NCBI GenBank assembly: GCA_903813345.2
Contig: CAIIXF020000011.1
Location: 14,863,754 to 14,927,753 of the forward strand
Source of the DNA: Owenia fusiformis
Lineage: Eukaryota > Annelida > Polychaeta > Sabellida > Oweniidae
Direction of reading: 5' to 3'
DNA: 64,000 nucleotides
The notes beneath the pieces are model-generated. The model did no database searches. It was not told the DNA's origin and worked only from the letters and a program-made list of their open reading frames with translations. Both the position numbers and the translations under genes were made by a program. The stretch's first letter is position 1, and every line of letters begins with the position of its first letter. Positions 41,984 through 53,099 of this stretch are shown here, piece after piece.

Positions 41984-42732
41984 CAGGCTAATGGCAATCA
42001 GGCCCGTAGCCAGGAACCACCAGGGGGGGGCAGTTTTACCAAGGGGGGGGGGTCTTTTTGACAAAATCATGTAAAAAGTGCTCAGAGAAAAACTGCATGA
42101 TTTTGAAAGAATTTTTGGCTGGGGGGGGGGGGGGGGAGGGGCCGCTGTACTTTAAGTGGGTCTAATGACTTTACCTCTGTTATTTCTACCTGTTCACCCA
42201 ACACTTGCACTCAAAATGTTTTCCTATCAGATCTTTCCCCCCCCTAAGTATAGATCTAGTCTAGTACATTTTGGGGCTCTACACCCCCCCCCCCCCCCAC
42301 ATACACACATTTCATGAAATGAAAAAATTGCAATAAGCAAAAATATGATTCAAGTCTGTGAGTTGGCTTTAAATACATGAAGTACTTGGAAATGTATCTA
42401 TGCCCTGTCGTTTTAAAACAAAATTAACCTTTCCTCCATGTTAAATCCATGTGTACATCCCAACCCATAAAGTAAGATATCCAGAATGCTTCGAATATAT
42501 ATGTCCCCATGCATTTTTATGTGCAATATACATTTTAAACAATCATGTTTTAAGGCCCTTGTACATGCAACTATTATTTGTGTCATTTCAGGTTGGAAGA
42601 GTCTTTTTCCATTAACAAAGACATAAACGTGAAAGAATCCCTATCAGTTGGAACAGTATATTTTGCCTACAAAGAAGCATGTGCTGCAATTGGTTGCAAG
42701 CCCATTACAGAAAAGAAAATCAATCACATTAT
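41984..42732. repeat. Right arm of the inverted repeat, with truncated exon copy
   Basis: Reverse complement of 40051-40766. On the plus strand 42592-42732 repeats the start of the transposase-like exon (LEESFSINKDINVKESLSVG onward) after the same acatttcag acceptor. The copy is interrupted by the MITE at 42733-43563 and resumes for about 10 bp after it (attattagaggatact), then ends. Confidence 0.85.
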
Positions 42733-43563
42733 CACAGGCTGGTATCGAAAGATTTGTCCGCTGTGACAGAGCATGCTATTTTTCATAAAAACACTAAGAA
42801 TGCTTCACACTTTATTTTTTAACTCATATGTTACGTTACATCAGGGAAAATTACTTGCTCCATGCAATGGGTATATCATTTGCGGGTAACCTTCACTTCT
42901 GTTTGAAGTCCAATAATGCTAGGAGTAAAAGCTATTGAAAACGGCGCCAGAGTATCAAACTCTAAAATGTACCATTTCTTTTTAAACTTTTCAATGGCAT
43001 GATATAGTGACACGATAATATTAAAATATGTTTTCAGCATAACTGTAAAGGTATTAATGAGATATTAACGCATTTCGTCTTTTTAATTTTTTTATAAAAA
43101 ATAATACGAATATTTTTTGTCCGCTGTGACAGAGCATTTTCACAGTTTACATTTGCAACTGCTCCGTCACAGCGAACAAAAAAAATAAACATTATTTTTT
43201 ATAAAAGAATTAAAAAGACCAAATACATCAACATCTCATTTATACCTTTATAGTAATGCTGAAACCATGTGTAAATATTATCGTGTCGCTATATCGTGCC
43301 ATTAGAAAGTTAAACAAGAAATGGTACATTTTGAAGTATGATACTTCGGTGCCATTTTCAATAGCTTTTCATCCCAGCGTAATTGGACTTCAAACAGAAG
43401 TGAAAGTTACCAGCAAATGATACATCCATTGCATGGAGTAAGTAATTTCCTTTGGTATAATGAAACATATAAGTTAAAAAATAAATCGTGGAGTTATCTT
43501 AGTGTTTTTATGAGAAATAGCATGCTCCGTCACAGCGGACAAATATTTCGATACCAGCCTGTG
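42733..43563. mobile_element. Snap-back MITE, 831 bp, almost entirely palindromic
   Basis: Flanked by ATTAT on both sides (42728-42732 and 43564-43568); the uninterrupted site is preserved in the other arm near 40066. Ends CACAGGCTGGTATCGAAA and complement. The two halves (about 410 bp each) are reverse complements with modest divergence, and gtccgctgtgacagagcat occurs near both ends and at the centre in both orientations. It has no ORF. Same end type (CAC...GTG, 5 bp ATTRT duplication) as the element at 4267-4434. Confidence 0.9.
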
Positions 43564-43611
43564 ATTATTAGAGGATACTAACTAGATAATGGCAACTCCG
43601 CGGAGTAGCAA

Positions 43612-44402
43612 ATCCCAACGAACAAAATATCAATTACCAAATTCCAATCAATTATACTCATTACTTTGGTTAAAATTGAAAAATTTAGATTTTAGAATTG
43701 CGAATTCCTGCAAAGCAGCCATTTTGAATTTTCTGACGTACAAATCTGAAAAATACTAGCATAATTGTGATCTACTCCAAAATTCCTTCAATTTGAGTAT
43801 AATATAGCCGTACTTTGAAGGGATCGAAAAATGATTGCGAAATCGTACATTAGACGGCCATTTTGAATTTTACGAGGCTCGAATCAGAAAAAAGATACAA
43901 TATTTGCAATCTACTCTTAATTGCCTTTCATTTGAGTATAATAAAGCTGTACTTCAGAAAGATCTAAAAATTAGCGAAAATTTCTGTTTTCCTGACCCCC
44001 CATACACAGCCCCTGGGGGTCAGGATGAAAAACACGGAATATATGTGAAATAGATAGATGTTGCGAATATACTACCAAAATTTCAAACAATAATATTAAT
44101 TACTTTGGTTTAGAATGAAAAATTTATGATTTTTGCGAAAAAGTCCCGTCATTTTTAAAGCGGTGGCCATCTTGAAAAAATTTTTTTTTGCGTAAAACTA
44201 TTCATCAATATACATCTTTCCACCAAATATGAAGAAAATCCGTCTACTAATATTTGAGTTATCTTCCGGACGGACGGACGGACGGACGGACGGACTGACG
44301 GACTGACTGACGGACTGACGGACTGACGGACTGACAGACTGACGGACTGACGGACGGACGGAGGGCTTCACTATATCCCTACCGAACTTCGTTCGTTGGG
44401 AT
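43612..44402. mobile_element. TIR element with (CGGA)n run, 791 bp
   Basis: Perfect 12 bp inverted ends atcccaacgaac / gttcgttgggat. The inside has two copies of a unit of about 180 bp containing ggccattttgaattttacga or close variants, then a (CGGA/CTGA)n tract at 44270-44362 and ctatatccctaccgaacttc. Relative of 22954-23913. The open frame through the CGGA tract is not a gene. Confidence 0.75.
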
Positions 44403-44414
44403 AATAAGGGTAAT

Positions 44415-44678
44415 AACACTTCACTACTTCCGGGTTCTGTAAATGAAAAAATAAAAAAAACTATTGTTCAGAATTCCACAATAAGGGTCTCATTTTTAAG
44501 AAAAATTATTTAGCGGCAACATACATTAGACTAGTCTACATGTCATTATATTACTTGTAGACACGCTGCAAATATGATTTTTTTCGTCTTATCTGTTACC
44601 TTAGCATCAGACCATGAATATTTCTATACAGACATATTTTTCATAGTTTACCTTATCGATCGATTTCTCCCTCAATGT
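44415..44678. repeat. Direct repeat, copy 2 (first copy at 38486-38810)
   Basis: Same sequence and orientation as 38486-38810, shorter by about 80 bp. It is followed by two copies of ctatataaagcc and unrelated sequence. It may reflect a segmental duplication of the DONSON upstream region or an assembly join of two haplotypes. Confidence 0.8.
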
Positions 44679-45980
44679 TCTCTATATAAAGCCACATATC
44701 AGTCTCTCTATATAAAGCCCCATATCAGGCAGCATATCAGTCATCATAAACGTGCTAGGGTCTACAAGATCCTGTGTTATATTTGTGATAAACATCTATA
44801 CTTGGACATTTTATTCAACGACAGTGCATTAAAATGACAGGTGTCTGTTCGGCAGTACCAAAAAGTATACTTACCAAGTTATTACAAACATGTTTGAGCT
44901 CTATTTTACTATATTTACGTGAGAATTTGAAATAACTTTGAAATTCCCGATTTCAGAATAGTGCAATCATTGTCGAAAAATGTATTCAGCCCGTAAACAT
45001 TAATTTCCGGTTTATAGAAAATAGAGCAATTCATAACTAACTGTTTAGAAATTCATCGTTTTTGTCGCAATAAAGTAATTAAAATAAAATTTAATAAGTT
45101 AAACATATTCATAAATGGCTTAAGCATCTCTATATATATGAATTATCCGAGGGAATGTAGAGATATAGGCAGGGAAGGTGAGCAAAGAATTTTGGTATTT
45201 TAACTTGTTTGTTGTTGGACGAGGAATGTCGCATTGATTAACTGCCCACTTCAGTTGCACTCAGAGGGGGAGAAACACCAGGGTTCAAAGATGACATACG
45301 CTTATAATGTAAATCTGCATTGAGATGACACGGTCGCTGATTGGTCAAAAGTCGACAAACAAATGACGTCATCAATGGCGGTTTCAAAATTTTCGAAATA
45401 CGCTTCGAATAATATTATGTTCATTTCTGGCGTGTTAACCAATATCATAGCTTCTCATTTCACATCAAGATAAAGAAAGGTGTACGGAATATGCATATAT
45501 CAATTATAACATCCCATCGAAGTGTAGTATTTGATAACTAGCCGATGAAAATTCGAACGAACGAAGGTGGTAAGCAAGAGAGGTAATTATGTCTGTCATC
45601 TTGAAACTCTGGGGCTTTCCCTCCTCTTAGTTGCACTGGTATCGTGATGCAACAACACCGTGTTGTTGTTTCCCCAATTTAAACCCATTTCTAGGACGAG
45701 TTTCTCAATAACCATACACGTGAAGTTAGCGCACGATCTATATTTAAAGAAACTGTCATTAGTATACATGTAGCATCATCAAGAAGCAAGAAGTTCACGG
45801 TTTTAGTTCCTCACTATTGATGCAACAACACCAAACCGAAGATGCAACAACACTCCTCTAGATTTGAGCAATGATGCAACAACACCAATTAATAGTATAA
45901 TTTCAGAAGGCCATAAATCTCGAGAGGAACAGATTTTTAAATGCCACTATTGCAACACCGGGCCAGTACCCATTTGCGTT

Positions 45981-47428
45981 TTTTTTTTTTTTTTTTTAAG
46001 GTTAAGTTTTATTTCTTTGCATAATTTTATATAACAATATTTAACATACTAGGAAGGCCGAGGTAAAATTACATTGTTGGCCTCCCTATTAAATAAAAGT
46101 AGCAAAATAAAGTTGATATAAATGGTTTCAGACATGTATTGTAAATGTATTGTTTATAAGAGTCTCAGTGGCCACAGTTGAGATGATGATAACAATAGTG
46201 ATGATGATGGTGGTGAAATGTTGAGGCTAATGCTAAATGATAGAATCAACAAAATTTGCCGTAAGGTTCATAATATCAGCATTACATTTATCTGAGAACT
46301 TATGATCTCCAAAAAGTATGGTGTGGACTTTATCTACACTATTTAGACTGGCAAATTCTCTAAAGTTAAAATTTTGCAGCTCTTGTAGTTTTTGGGTAAA
46401 GATTGACCTTGTTCCAGTTAATAGAGGGCAGTAAAGTAATAAATGGGACTTGGTTTGCTGGGCATGTCCACAAGGGCAACTTGGGTCTGGATAGTTGTTG
46501 AAATTATGCCTAAAAAAGTCTGATTTAAGTGCTAGGTCTGCTCTTAAACGGTTTAGTTTAATTTCAATAGATCGATTTAAGTTCAATTTTGTTGTCAACA
46601 CAGACCTAGGGTTTTGGTTATATTTGGTTTTCTTATACCTTGACTTGAAGGCTGATATTGAGGGGCTGCGTTTAACTTCAGGTGAAATCATTTTCCATAT
46701 TCTTATTGGTGCTATGGCAGGAGAGTTTGTAAATTTCATTGAAGATTTTGCTGGAATATTATATTCGTGCTGGGCACGAAGTACACGCTCTGTACCTGGA
46801 TTTTTAAGTTCATTGTATATAGATTGTACGTAACTAGGAGTCTTGTTTTTGGATACCTTATACATTAGAGTTGCCATTTTTTCTTCTCTTCTCTGACTTA
46901 GTGTCTTCCAGTTAAGTGAATTTAAGACTTTGATTTCAGAGGAGCCCTTAATGGTCCCAGAGACTAACAAGGCAGCTCTGTAGTGTAACCTATCCAAGGT
47001 ATTTAGGGTATAATGTGGTGAACAATTATAAAAGATTGATCCGAATTCTAATTTTGGCAAAATGAACGATAAGTACATTCTTTCAAGGTGTTTGGATGAA
47101 ATTTTATTTTTCAATGCTGTAAGTGGATTTAGCATTTTATCAATTTTGACTTTTAGCTGGGCTATATGTTCTTTGAAGTCAAGGTGGTTATCTAAGATAA
47201 CTCCAAGATGTTTATGATAATTTACTCTTTCAATTATTCTGTTGCTCAAGGTCAAAATAGGAAAGTTTCTTACATTTTGAATAGATTTGGAAAAAATTAT
47301 CTCTTTGGTTTTCGTGGGCTTAAAGTTAAGCCCCCAAACCCTTGACCAGTCATAGACATTGTCTAGATCATGTTGTAGTAATGTATTTGATGTTAAAACA
47401 TTTTCAAACTTGTGAACGGGGACATATG
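45981..47428 (-). mobile_element. 5'-truncated jockey/CR1-like LINE with 12 bp target duplication
   Basis: CCCATTTGCGTT flanks both sides (45969-45980 and 47429-47440); a poly(A) tail on the minus strand appears as a T-run at 45979-45997. The open frame 46233-47255, extending in frame upstream to about 47420, encodes the end of the reverse transcriptase and the C-terminal part: WSRVWGLNFKPTKTKEIIF, NYHKHLGVILDNHLDFKEHI and CPCGHAQQTKSHLLLYCPLL. The classical poly(A), target duplication and 5' truncation show target-primed reverse transcription. The frame is still open, so the insertion is young. Confidence 0.9.
46233..47255 (-). CDS. C-terminal part of LINE ORF2
   Basis: 340 codons from a conventional ATG to stop, but the true frame continues upstream to the truncation at about 47420. 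Contains the HLGVILDNHLDF block that follows the reverse-transcriptase palm in CR1/jockey-type LINEs and a C-terminal CPCG...H..CP Cys-His cluster. The catalytic palm is missing because of the 5' truncation, so it cannot be active by itself. Confidence 0.88.
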   Translation of the reverse strand: MTLSNRIIERVNYHKHLGVILDNHLDFKEHIAQLKVKIDKMLNPLTALKNKISSKHLERMYLSFILPKLEFGSIFYNCSPHYTLNTLDRLHYRAALLVSGTIKGSSEIKVLNSLNWKTLSQRREEKMATLMYKVSKNKTPSYVQSIYNELKNPGTERVLRAQHEYNIPAKSSMKFTNSPAIAPIRIWKMISPEVKRSPSISAFKSRYKKTKYNQNPRSVLTTKLNLNRSIEIKLNRLRADLALKSDFFRHNFNNYPDPSCPCGHAQQTKSHLLLYCPLLTGTRSIFTQKLQELQNFNFREFASLNSVDKVHTILFGDHKFSDKCNADIMNLTANFVDSII

Positions 47429-47440
47429 CCCATTTGCGTT

Positions 47441-48285
47441 CTTCTCAGGCATTCAAAATACACGTCCTGCGGGCGAAGATTCTTTATATGTATTTTCAAA
47501 AATTTATACTTTTAAATATCATAATGTACTGGAAGTTGTTTTATAACATAGTTCAATCGCCTTTAACATTGGAAGCTATGGTAACCCAATCTATTATCAT
47601 AAACCCCTTATCCATAGCTTGATGACCCTGATACCAGTTAGTGTCATTCAAAATGGTGGACAAACATCTTTCGTTCTCGGTAAACACGACAAGCTATTGG
47701 AAATCTTGCACAGCGCACATGTAGAAGTATTGTTCTCTTTGGATTCGTTCTCCCCGATTGAGTAAAAAGGTAGGTAATAGGATTTAGGTCCCGAAAAGGT
47801 AAATTGATAGGGGTACAGTAATCCCAGATTTCCCCTGGGCCCTCGGGAAATATCATAATGTGTCCCGGAATAAAACCAATATTGAATCCCTCTCAGTAAA
47901 TAACCTCTATATAATAGCATTGTATAACTGCAATATCATTAAACCAACACTCATCAGAAGTCATGGCGTTTTGAAAACTCAAAATCGCTAAATTTGGTGC
48001 CCCATGTTAAGTCAATGGGAAAACTTTTTTTTTGAAGTGTAAAATACGACGTATATACGACCGAGTACAGCTAATTTAATGAAAGCCTTTAAATGAAGGG
48101 TACCTCAAAAGCAATCTAGCTTCAAAATTTGGACACAAAAATGTCTAGGTCAAAATCTAGGTCAAATTCAAAGTTTTCCTTATTTTTGTGATTCTGACAC
48201 TACACTTCAATAATATTCTTCGAAATTGTGTATACATATAGCCAAGAGTGTACTTATAGTGTTAGCTAGCCTTTTGCCGTCAGAA
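47441..48285. other. Repeat-derived stretch, no gene seen
   Basis: Interior of the inverted-repeat element. The segment near 48130-48175 has ctaggtcaaaatctaggtca, shared in opposite orientation with the AGGTCA-rich array at 53.1-61.1 kb. Open frames at 47434-47920 are short and unsupported. Confidence 0.45.
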
Positions 48286-48840
48286 AGTATTTTAACCCAC
48301 TTTTGAGATATGGTGTCCAAAAAGTAGGTCAAAATAAAAAATTCTCCAAATTTAACGTTTGAGTTATGAATGAAGAATAGAATTTTCTCAGGAATCAGAA
48401 TCTGCAAACCAAATTTCGATCCGACTTCCGGTTCGGAAGTTATGGCGTTTTGAAATTTCGAGAAAAATCGATCTGATGGAAAGTCAAGAGTAGCGAGGAA
48501 AATGTTGAAAAATCCATCCATCCATCCTTCCATCCATCCTTCCATCCATCCTTCCTATCCTATCCTACTATTCTATCCTATCGTTCCTTCTTATTCTATC
48601 CTATCCTTCCTATCCTATCCTTTTTATCCCTATCCGTTCCTTCCTATCTATCCTTCATATCCTTTCCTTCCTATCTATCTATCCTTCCTATCCTTTCCTT
48701 CCTATCTTATCCTTCCTTGCTATTCTATCCTATCTTTCTTCTCTATTCTCTCCTATCGTTTCATCCTATTCTGTCCTATCCCTCCTTCCTATTTCATCCA
48801 TCCATCCATCCATCTTTTTCTGTATGACTCGGCTTAAAAA
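48286..48840. repeat. Repeat copy with (CCAT)n and (CCTAT)n microsatellites, inverted relative to 52000-52805
   Basis: 48286-48510 (with caaaccaaatttcgatccga and aatttcgagaaaaatcgatc) is the reverse complement of 52570-52805. A pyrimidine-rich microsatellite region of CCAT and CTATCCT units follows (48513-48815), then gtatgactcggct. The opposite copy carries purine-rich GGATA repeats in the mirrored place. Confidence 0.8.
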
Positions 48841-50296
48841 AGTCCAGATCTAGAGTCTTGAACTTGTTCAATTTCCAAAGTCTAGTCATATTAGTTCTTT
48901 GTAAACAATTTCCATACGATACGGTCAATCAAGGGGATTTAATTTAGAAAATGAATAATCTTTATTTTTCAGATACAATATCAATGAGGTTGGCTCCCGG
49001 GGATTCAATACTTAGCCTATGTATTTAGTTTACCTTGTATATATCCTTTTAACTTTTATAAAGACAAATACATTAAGGAACCAAACAAAATACGTTTCAT
49101 TCATGAACCACGCACTCACGCGTTTTATTCATGTCCCGACCAACACCTATAAACAGAACATAAAACAGTTTCTCTTGATATTCAATGATACATTATATTG
49201 GCACATTATATCAGCACATTGGTGTTGTTGCATCATCGATAATAAACAGAGTGGTGTTGTTGCATCAATAGTGAGGAATTAAAACCGCGAATTTCTTGCT
49301 TCTTGATGATGCTACATGCATACTAATGAGAGTTTTTTAAATATAGATCATGAGCTAACTGCACGTGTATGATTATTGAGCAACTCGTCCTAGAAATGGG
49401 TTTAAATTGGGAAAACAAAATATCGTACGAAAATCTATCACCGGAAGTCATGGCCATCTTGATGCAACAACACGGTGTTGTTGCATCGGGATACCCCCCA
49501 GTGAGTTGGCTAAACATCACTATGTAGCAATAGATAGTCACACTTTTCACTTGTTTATAGCGAAATTATATGTTTTGAAGAAATGTGGAGAGTTTCAACG
49601 TCGATGGACAAAAAATGCACGATTTTTTCCGAAATTTCAAATGTGTGACCAGCTTCTTATAAGATTTTCGACATCTAAAAAGTCACTCAACCTTTTGGCA
49701 ATTAAAAGTCCCTGCCTGCATTTAGTAGTCATATATTGTCATGTGCATAATTTTGAATCCATATCCTTATTATTTCACAAACCCTTTGTTGATTGTGCAA
49801 TAGTTTCTAATTTGTAAACAGCATTTAGCCTTTTTAATTGGGAACTTTTTTGAAATTTCCAAAATGGCTGCCATGTGATTCCAGAATTAACATGAGTGTG
49901 ACGTGACATCACAGTTGCTCGTTCCTAGGTAAAAACAAGATCACAATTGCACGTTTCTAGGTAGCAACAAGATTTTTGATTAAAATTGCACAGAATTGCC
50001 CTGATTAACACCCTTACAATCCGATTTTCAAAGAATATATTTTTATCAAATGAGTGATGTGTAAAATAAAGCACTTAACTAATCGGTAGGTGTGAAATTT
50101 CGGACAGAATATAGCGACATAGGGACGAAAAGGTGAGTGTTGAAAACTGGAATTTTCTGAGCGACAACCTCACTTTTGTCGTACGAAAGTAGGGTCCACT
50201 TCAGCCATCAAAAGATTCTATAATATGAGCACAGTATAAAACTGTATATAAATACTCGTATAAGTGATTTTAGACTTTATGAAAATATGGGGGTCA
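48841..50296. other. No gene seen
   Basis: Apart from the right arm of the GATGCAACAACAC element there is only AT-rich sequence. The frame at 49407-49817 crosses that arm and is unsupported. Confidence 0.45.
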
Positions 50297-50413
50297 ACCC
50301 AGTTGTCCGAAACCCAGTTGTCCAAAACCCAGTTGTCCGAAACCCAGTTGTCCGAAACCCAGTTGTCCGAAACCCAGTTTTCCGAAACCCAGTTGTCCGA
50401 AACCCAGTTCTCA
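50297..50413. repeat. 15 bp minisatellite (cccagttgtccgaaa)n
   Basis: About eight copies of the 15-mer. An inverted, isolated relative (tttcggacaagtgggtttcg) is at 51184-51232, so the array and that fragment may bound one repeat. Confidence 0.9.
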
Positions 50414-51379
50414 AAAAATCAGGGGGATCTTATTTGAAAAATACAATTTTTTTAAACAAATCTCGTTGTCGCAACCTCTGCGAATCACAACATAACATTG
50501 GAATAACGTTGACAGCATTGCAAAATTAGGCTAAATATGCTAAGTCAAGACGTTAATTGTTTAATGTTTAGCCTACGAAAGTTCATATACAGGTGATATA
50601 GATGTTCAAACAAACAAAGTTAAATTATGTTATTCTCAGGCGTTTACACAACATACATAGGGTCTACAATTTTTAAACCAATTTTCTTTATGGCCCATGG
50701 GCCTTTTTTGAGAGGGAACAACATTTTTCCAATGGGTGACGGGCGTTCATAAAAGGAAAAATAGCTTTCCAAAGCCAATCGGCATTTATTTAGTAAAGTT
50801 GACATGTACATCTTTTGAAACCAAAACTTATTCTTCACTTACATACTCTATTCGAGAAATAGAAATTAAATTAAAAGGATGCGGAAATGAAACTTCTTGA
50901 GAATGGGAGAACATCCCTTTTGATACGAGGACAGCCTGCCTTCGTTTCCAGTTGATCCCAAGATTAAGTTAAGAATGTTTTGTTGTTTTACGATTTGATA
51001 AAATACAGAGACAAGAAATTAAATGCGACGAAATATTTTGACGAAAGTGAAAGAGAGAGATCTATGAACATCAAGTGCGTCCATGCCATTAATTTGGCCA
51101 AATGCATGGCATGAAACTGGCCTAAGCTTAAGTACGTCCCCCTTTCTCTGGTAAATTATGACTATATTTTTTGGAGTAATGGGTTTCGGACAAGTGGGTT
51201 TCGGAGAACTGGGTGTCGGAGAACTGGGGTGTACCCTGAAAATATAAGCACAAGTGAGAAGCACAAGTGTAAGCACAGGGAAAAACAAGCAACAAGACCA
51301 TTTAGCGGCATTATAGCGCATAAAAGGATACAAACAAACAATTAACATATTGTACATACCTGCCAACCTAAGACCAAAA

Positions 51380-51785
51380 ATTTGCGGTAGTTTTTTTTTG
51401 AATGGCGGTATTTTTGCGGTAGATTTTTTCAAAATGCGGTAGTTTTTGCGGTATTTTTCGACAAAAATGTGGTAGTTTTATGGTAGATTTTGATAAATTC
51501 GGTAGTTTTTGTGGTAGATATTTGAAAAACGGTACTTTTTCGGAAGTTTTTGAAAATGCAGTAGTTTTACGGTATATTTTGAAAAAAATGTGGTAGTTTT
51601 GCGGTAGATTTTTGAAAAACTGTAGTAGTTTTGCGGAAGATTTTGTAAAATGCGATTGTTTTCCAGTCGATTTTGAAAAAATACGGTTGTTTTTGTGGTA
51701 GATTTTTGAAAAAAACTAGTTTTGAGGAAAATTTTGAAAAATGCGGTAGTTTTACGGTAGATTAAAAAAACTGATTTTGCATAGA
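51380..51785. repeat. Degenerate repeat of gcggtagtttt / gcggtagattttt
   Basis: A dozen or so variants of tgcggtagtttttgcggtag spaced 25-40 bp apart, strongly diverged. Similar phrases (acggtagatttcc, acagtatatttta) reappear near 61410-61450 just past the large array. Confidence 0.7.
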
Positions 51786-51989
51786 TTTTGACACACTATT
51801 GTGACTTCAATGAATAAATAATGTTTTTCTAACACAGCACTGATGGAACTCTTTCATAAACAGACTAACAATTTGAACACTAGAACATGTGGTAATTGAA
51901 CACTGTGTTTTTGCATCACGATACTCCCCAGTGTGTTGACTGATTACATGCCAGCTTAATTAAGTATACTTACTCCAGATTAATACCTT

Positions 51990-52805
51990 TTTTAGCCGAG
52001 TCATCCAGAATAAGCCGAGTCATCCAGAATTAGCTGAGTCATCCAAAAAAAGATGGATGAATAAAATAGGAAGGTAGGATAGAGGAAGGTAGGATAGGAT
52101 AGGATAGGAAGGATAGAATAGGATATGATAGAATCCGAAGAAAGAATAAGATAGGACAGAATAGGAAGGATGGGATAGGAAGGAAGGAAGGATAGGATAG
52201 GAAGGATAGGATTGAATAGGATAGGTGGGATGGATATAGCCGAGTCGTCCAGAATAAGCCAAGTCGTCCAGTCCTATCCCTCTTTCCTATCCTTCTTATC
52301 CTATCCTTCCTTCCTATCCTATCCTTCCTTCCAGAATAGGAAGGAAGGATAGGATAGAATAGGAAGAAACGATAGGATAGTATAGGATAGGAAGGAAGGA
52401 TAGGATAGGAAGGATAGGAAAGAAGGATAGGATTGGATAGGATATACGATAGGATATAGGATAGATAAAGGATAGGATATAGAATAGGAAGGAAGGATAG
52501 GATAGGAAGGAAAGGATAGGAAGGAAGGATAGAAAGGAAGGATATGATCAGACAGGATAGGAAGGAAGGATGGATGATTTTTTCTATATTTTCTTCGCTA
52601 CTCTTGACTTTCTATAAGGATATCATCAGATCGATTTTTCTCGAAATTTCAAAACGCCATAACTTTCGAACCGGAACTCGGATCGAAATTTGGTTTGCAG
52701 ATTCGGATTCCTGAGTAAATTCTACCCTTAATTCATAACTCAGATGTTAAATTTGGAGAACTTTTCATTTTGACCTACTTTCTGGACACCATATTTCAAA
52801 ATCGG
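51990..52805. repeat. Second copy of the microsatellite-bearing repeat, opposite orientation
   Basis: Starts with three copies of gagtcatccagaat(a/t)agc, then about 500 bp of GGATA/GGAAGGA purine repeats, then ctactcttgactttct to ccatatttcaaaatc, the complement of 48286-48510. Confidence 0.8.
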
Positions 52806-53099
52806 TAAGTGTAATCAAAAATCTAATGTCATATCTTTGCTTTGGCTTTTTCTAAGGTACATGATGAAAAAAAGATTTAGGAGTTACGATAAACAACGAC
52901 GAAGATAAATGACAGAATGTTGAAAATGTAAGATTTGACCTAGTTCTTGAACTTTGACCTAGATAAAAATTTGACCCAATTTCCGAGAAACTAGATCTAG
53001 GACCTAAATAACCATAAATGGACCATATATAAGACTTGACTCAATATCTTCTAGTTAACGAGAAAACTGGGAAAGAATAATAAAGAATAACTAGACTTT

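Larger units (their letters stand above)
45638..49495. mobile_element. Inverted-repeat element with GATGCAACAACAC motifs
   Basis: Arms of about 250-280 bp at 45638-45885 and 49219-49495 are reverse complements, for example ccaatttaaacccatttctaggacga. Each arm carries about four copies of GATGCAACAACAC (45653, 45820, 45838, 45872; complements at 49220, 49253, 49473; forward at 49461), two of them forming a perfect palindrome at the outer end. Between the arms lie a truncated LINE (45981-47428) and microsatellites. No transposase is seen. A further end fragment is at about 51897-51945. Confidence 0.6.

Noticed and set aside
48502-48837. Pro/Ser/Tyr-rich open frame of 111 codons
   Set aside because: Translation of CCAT/CCTAT microsatellite sequence.
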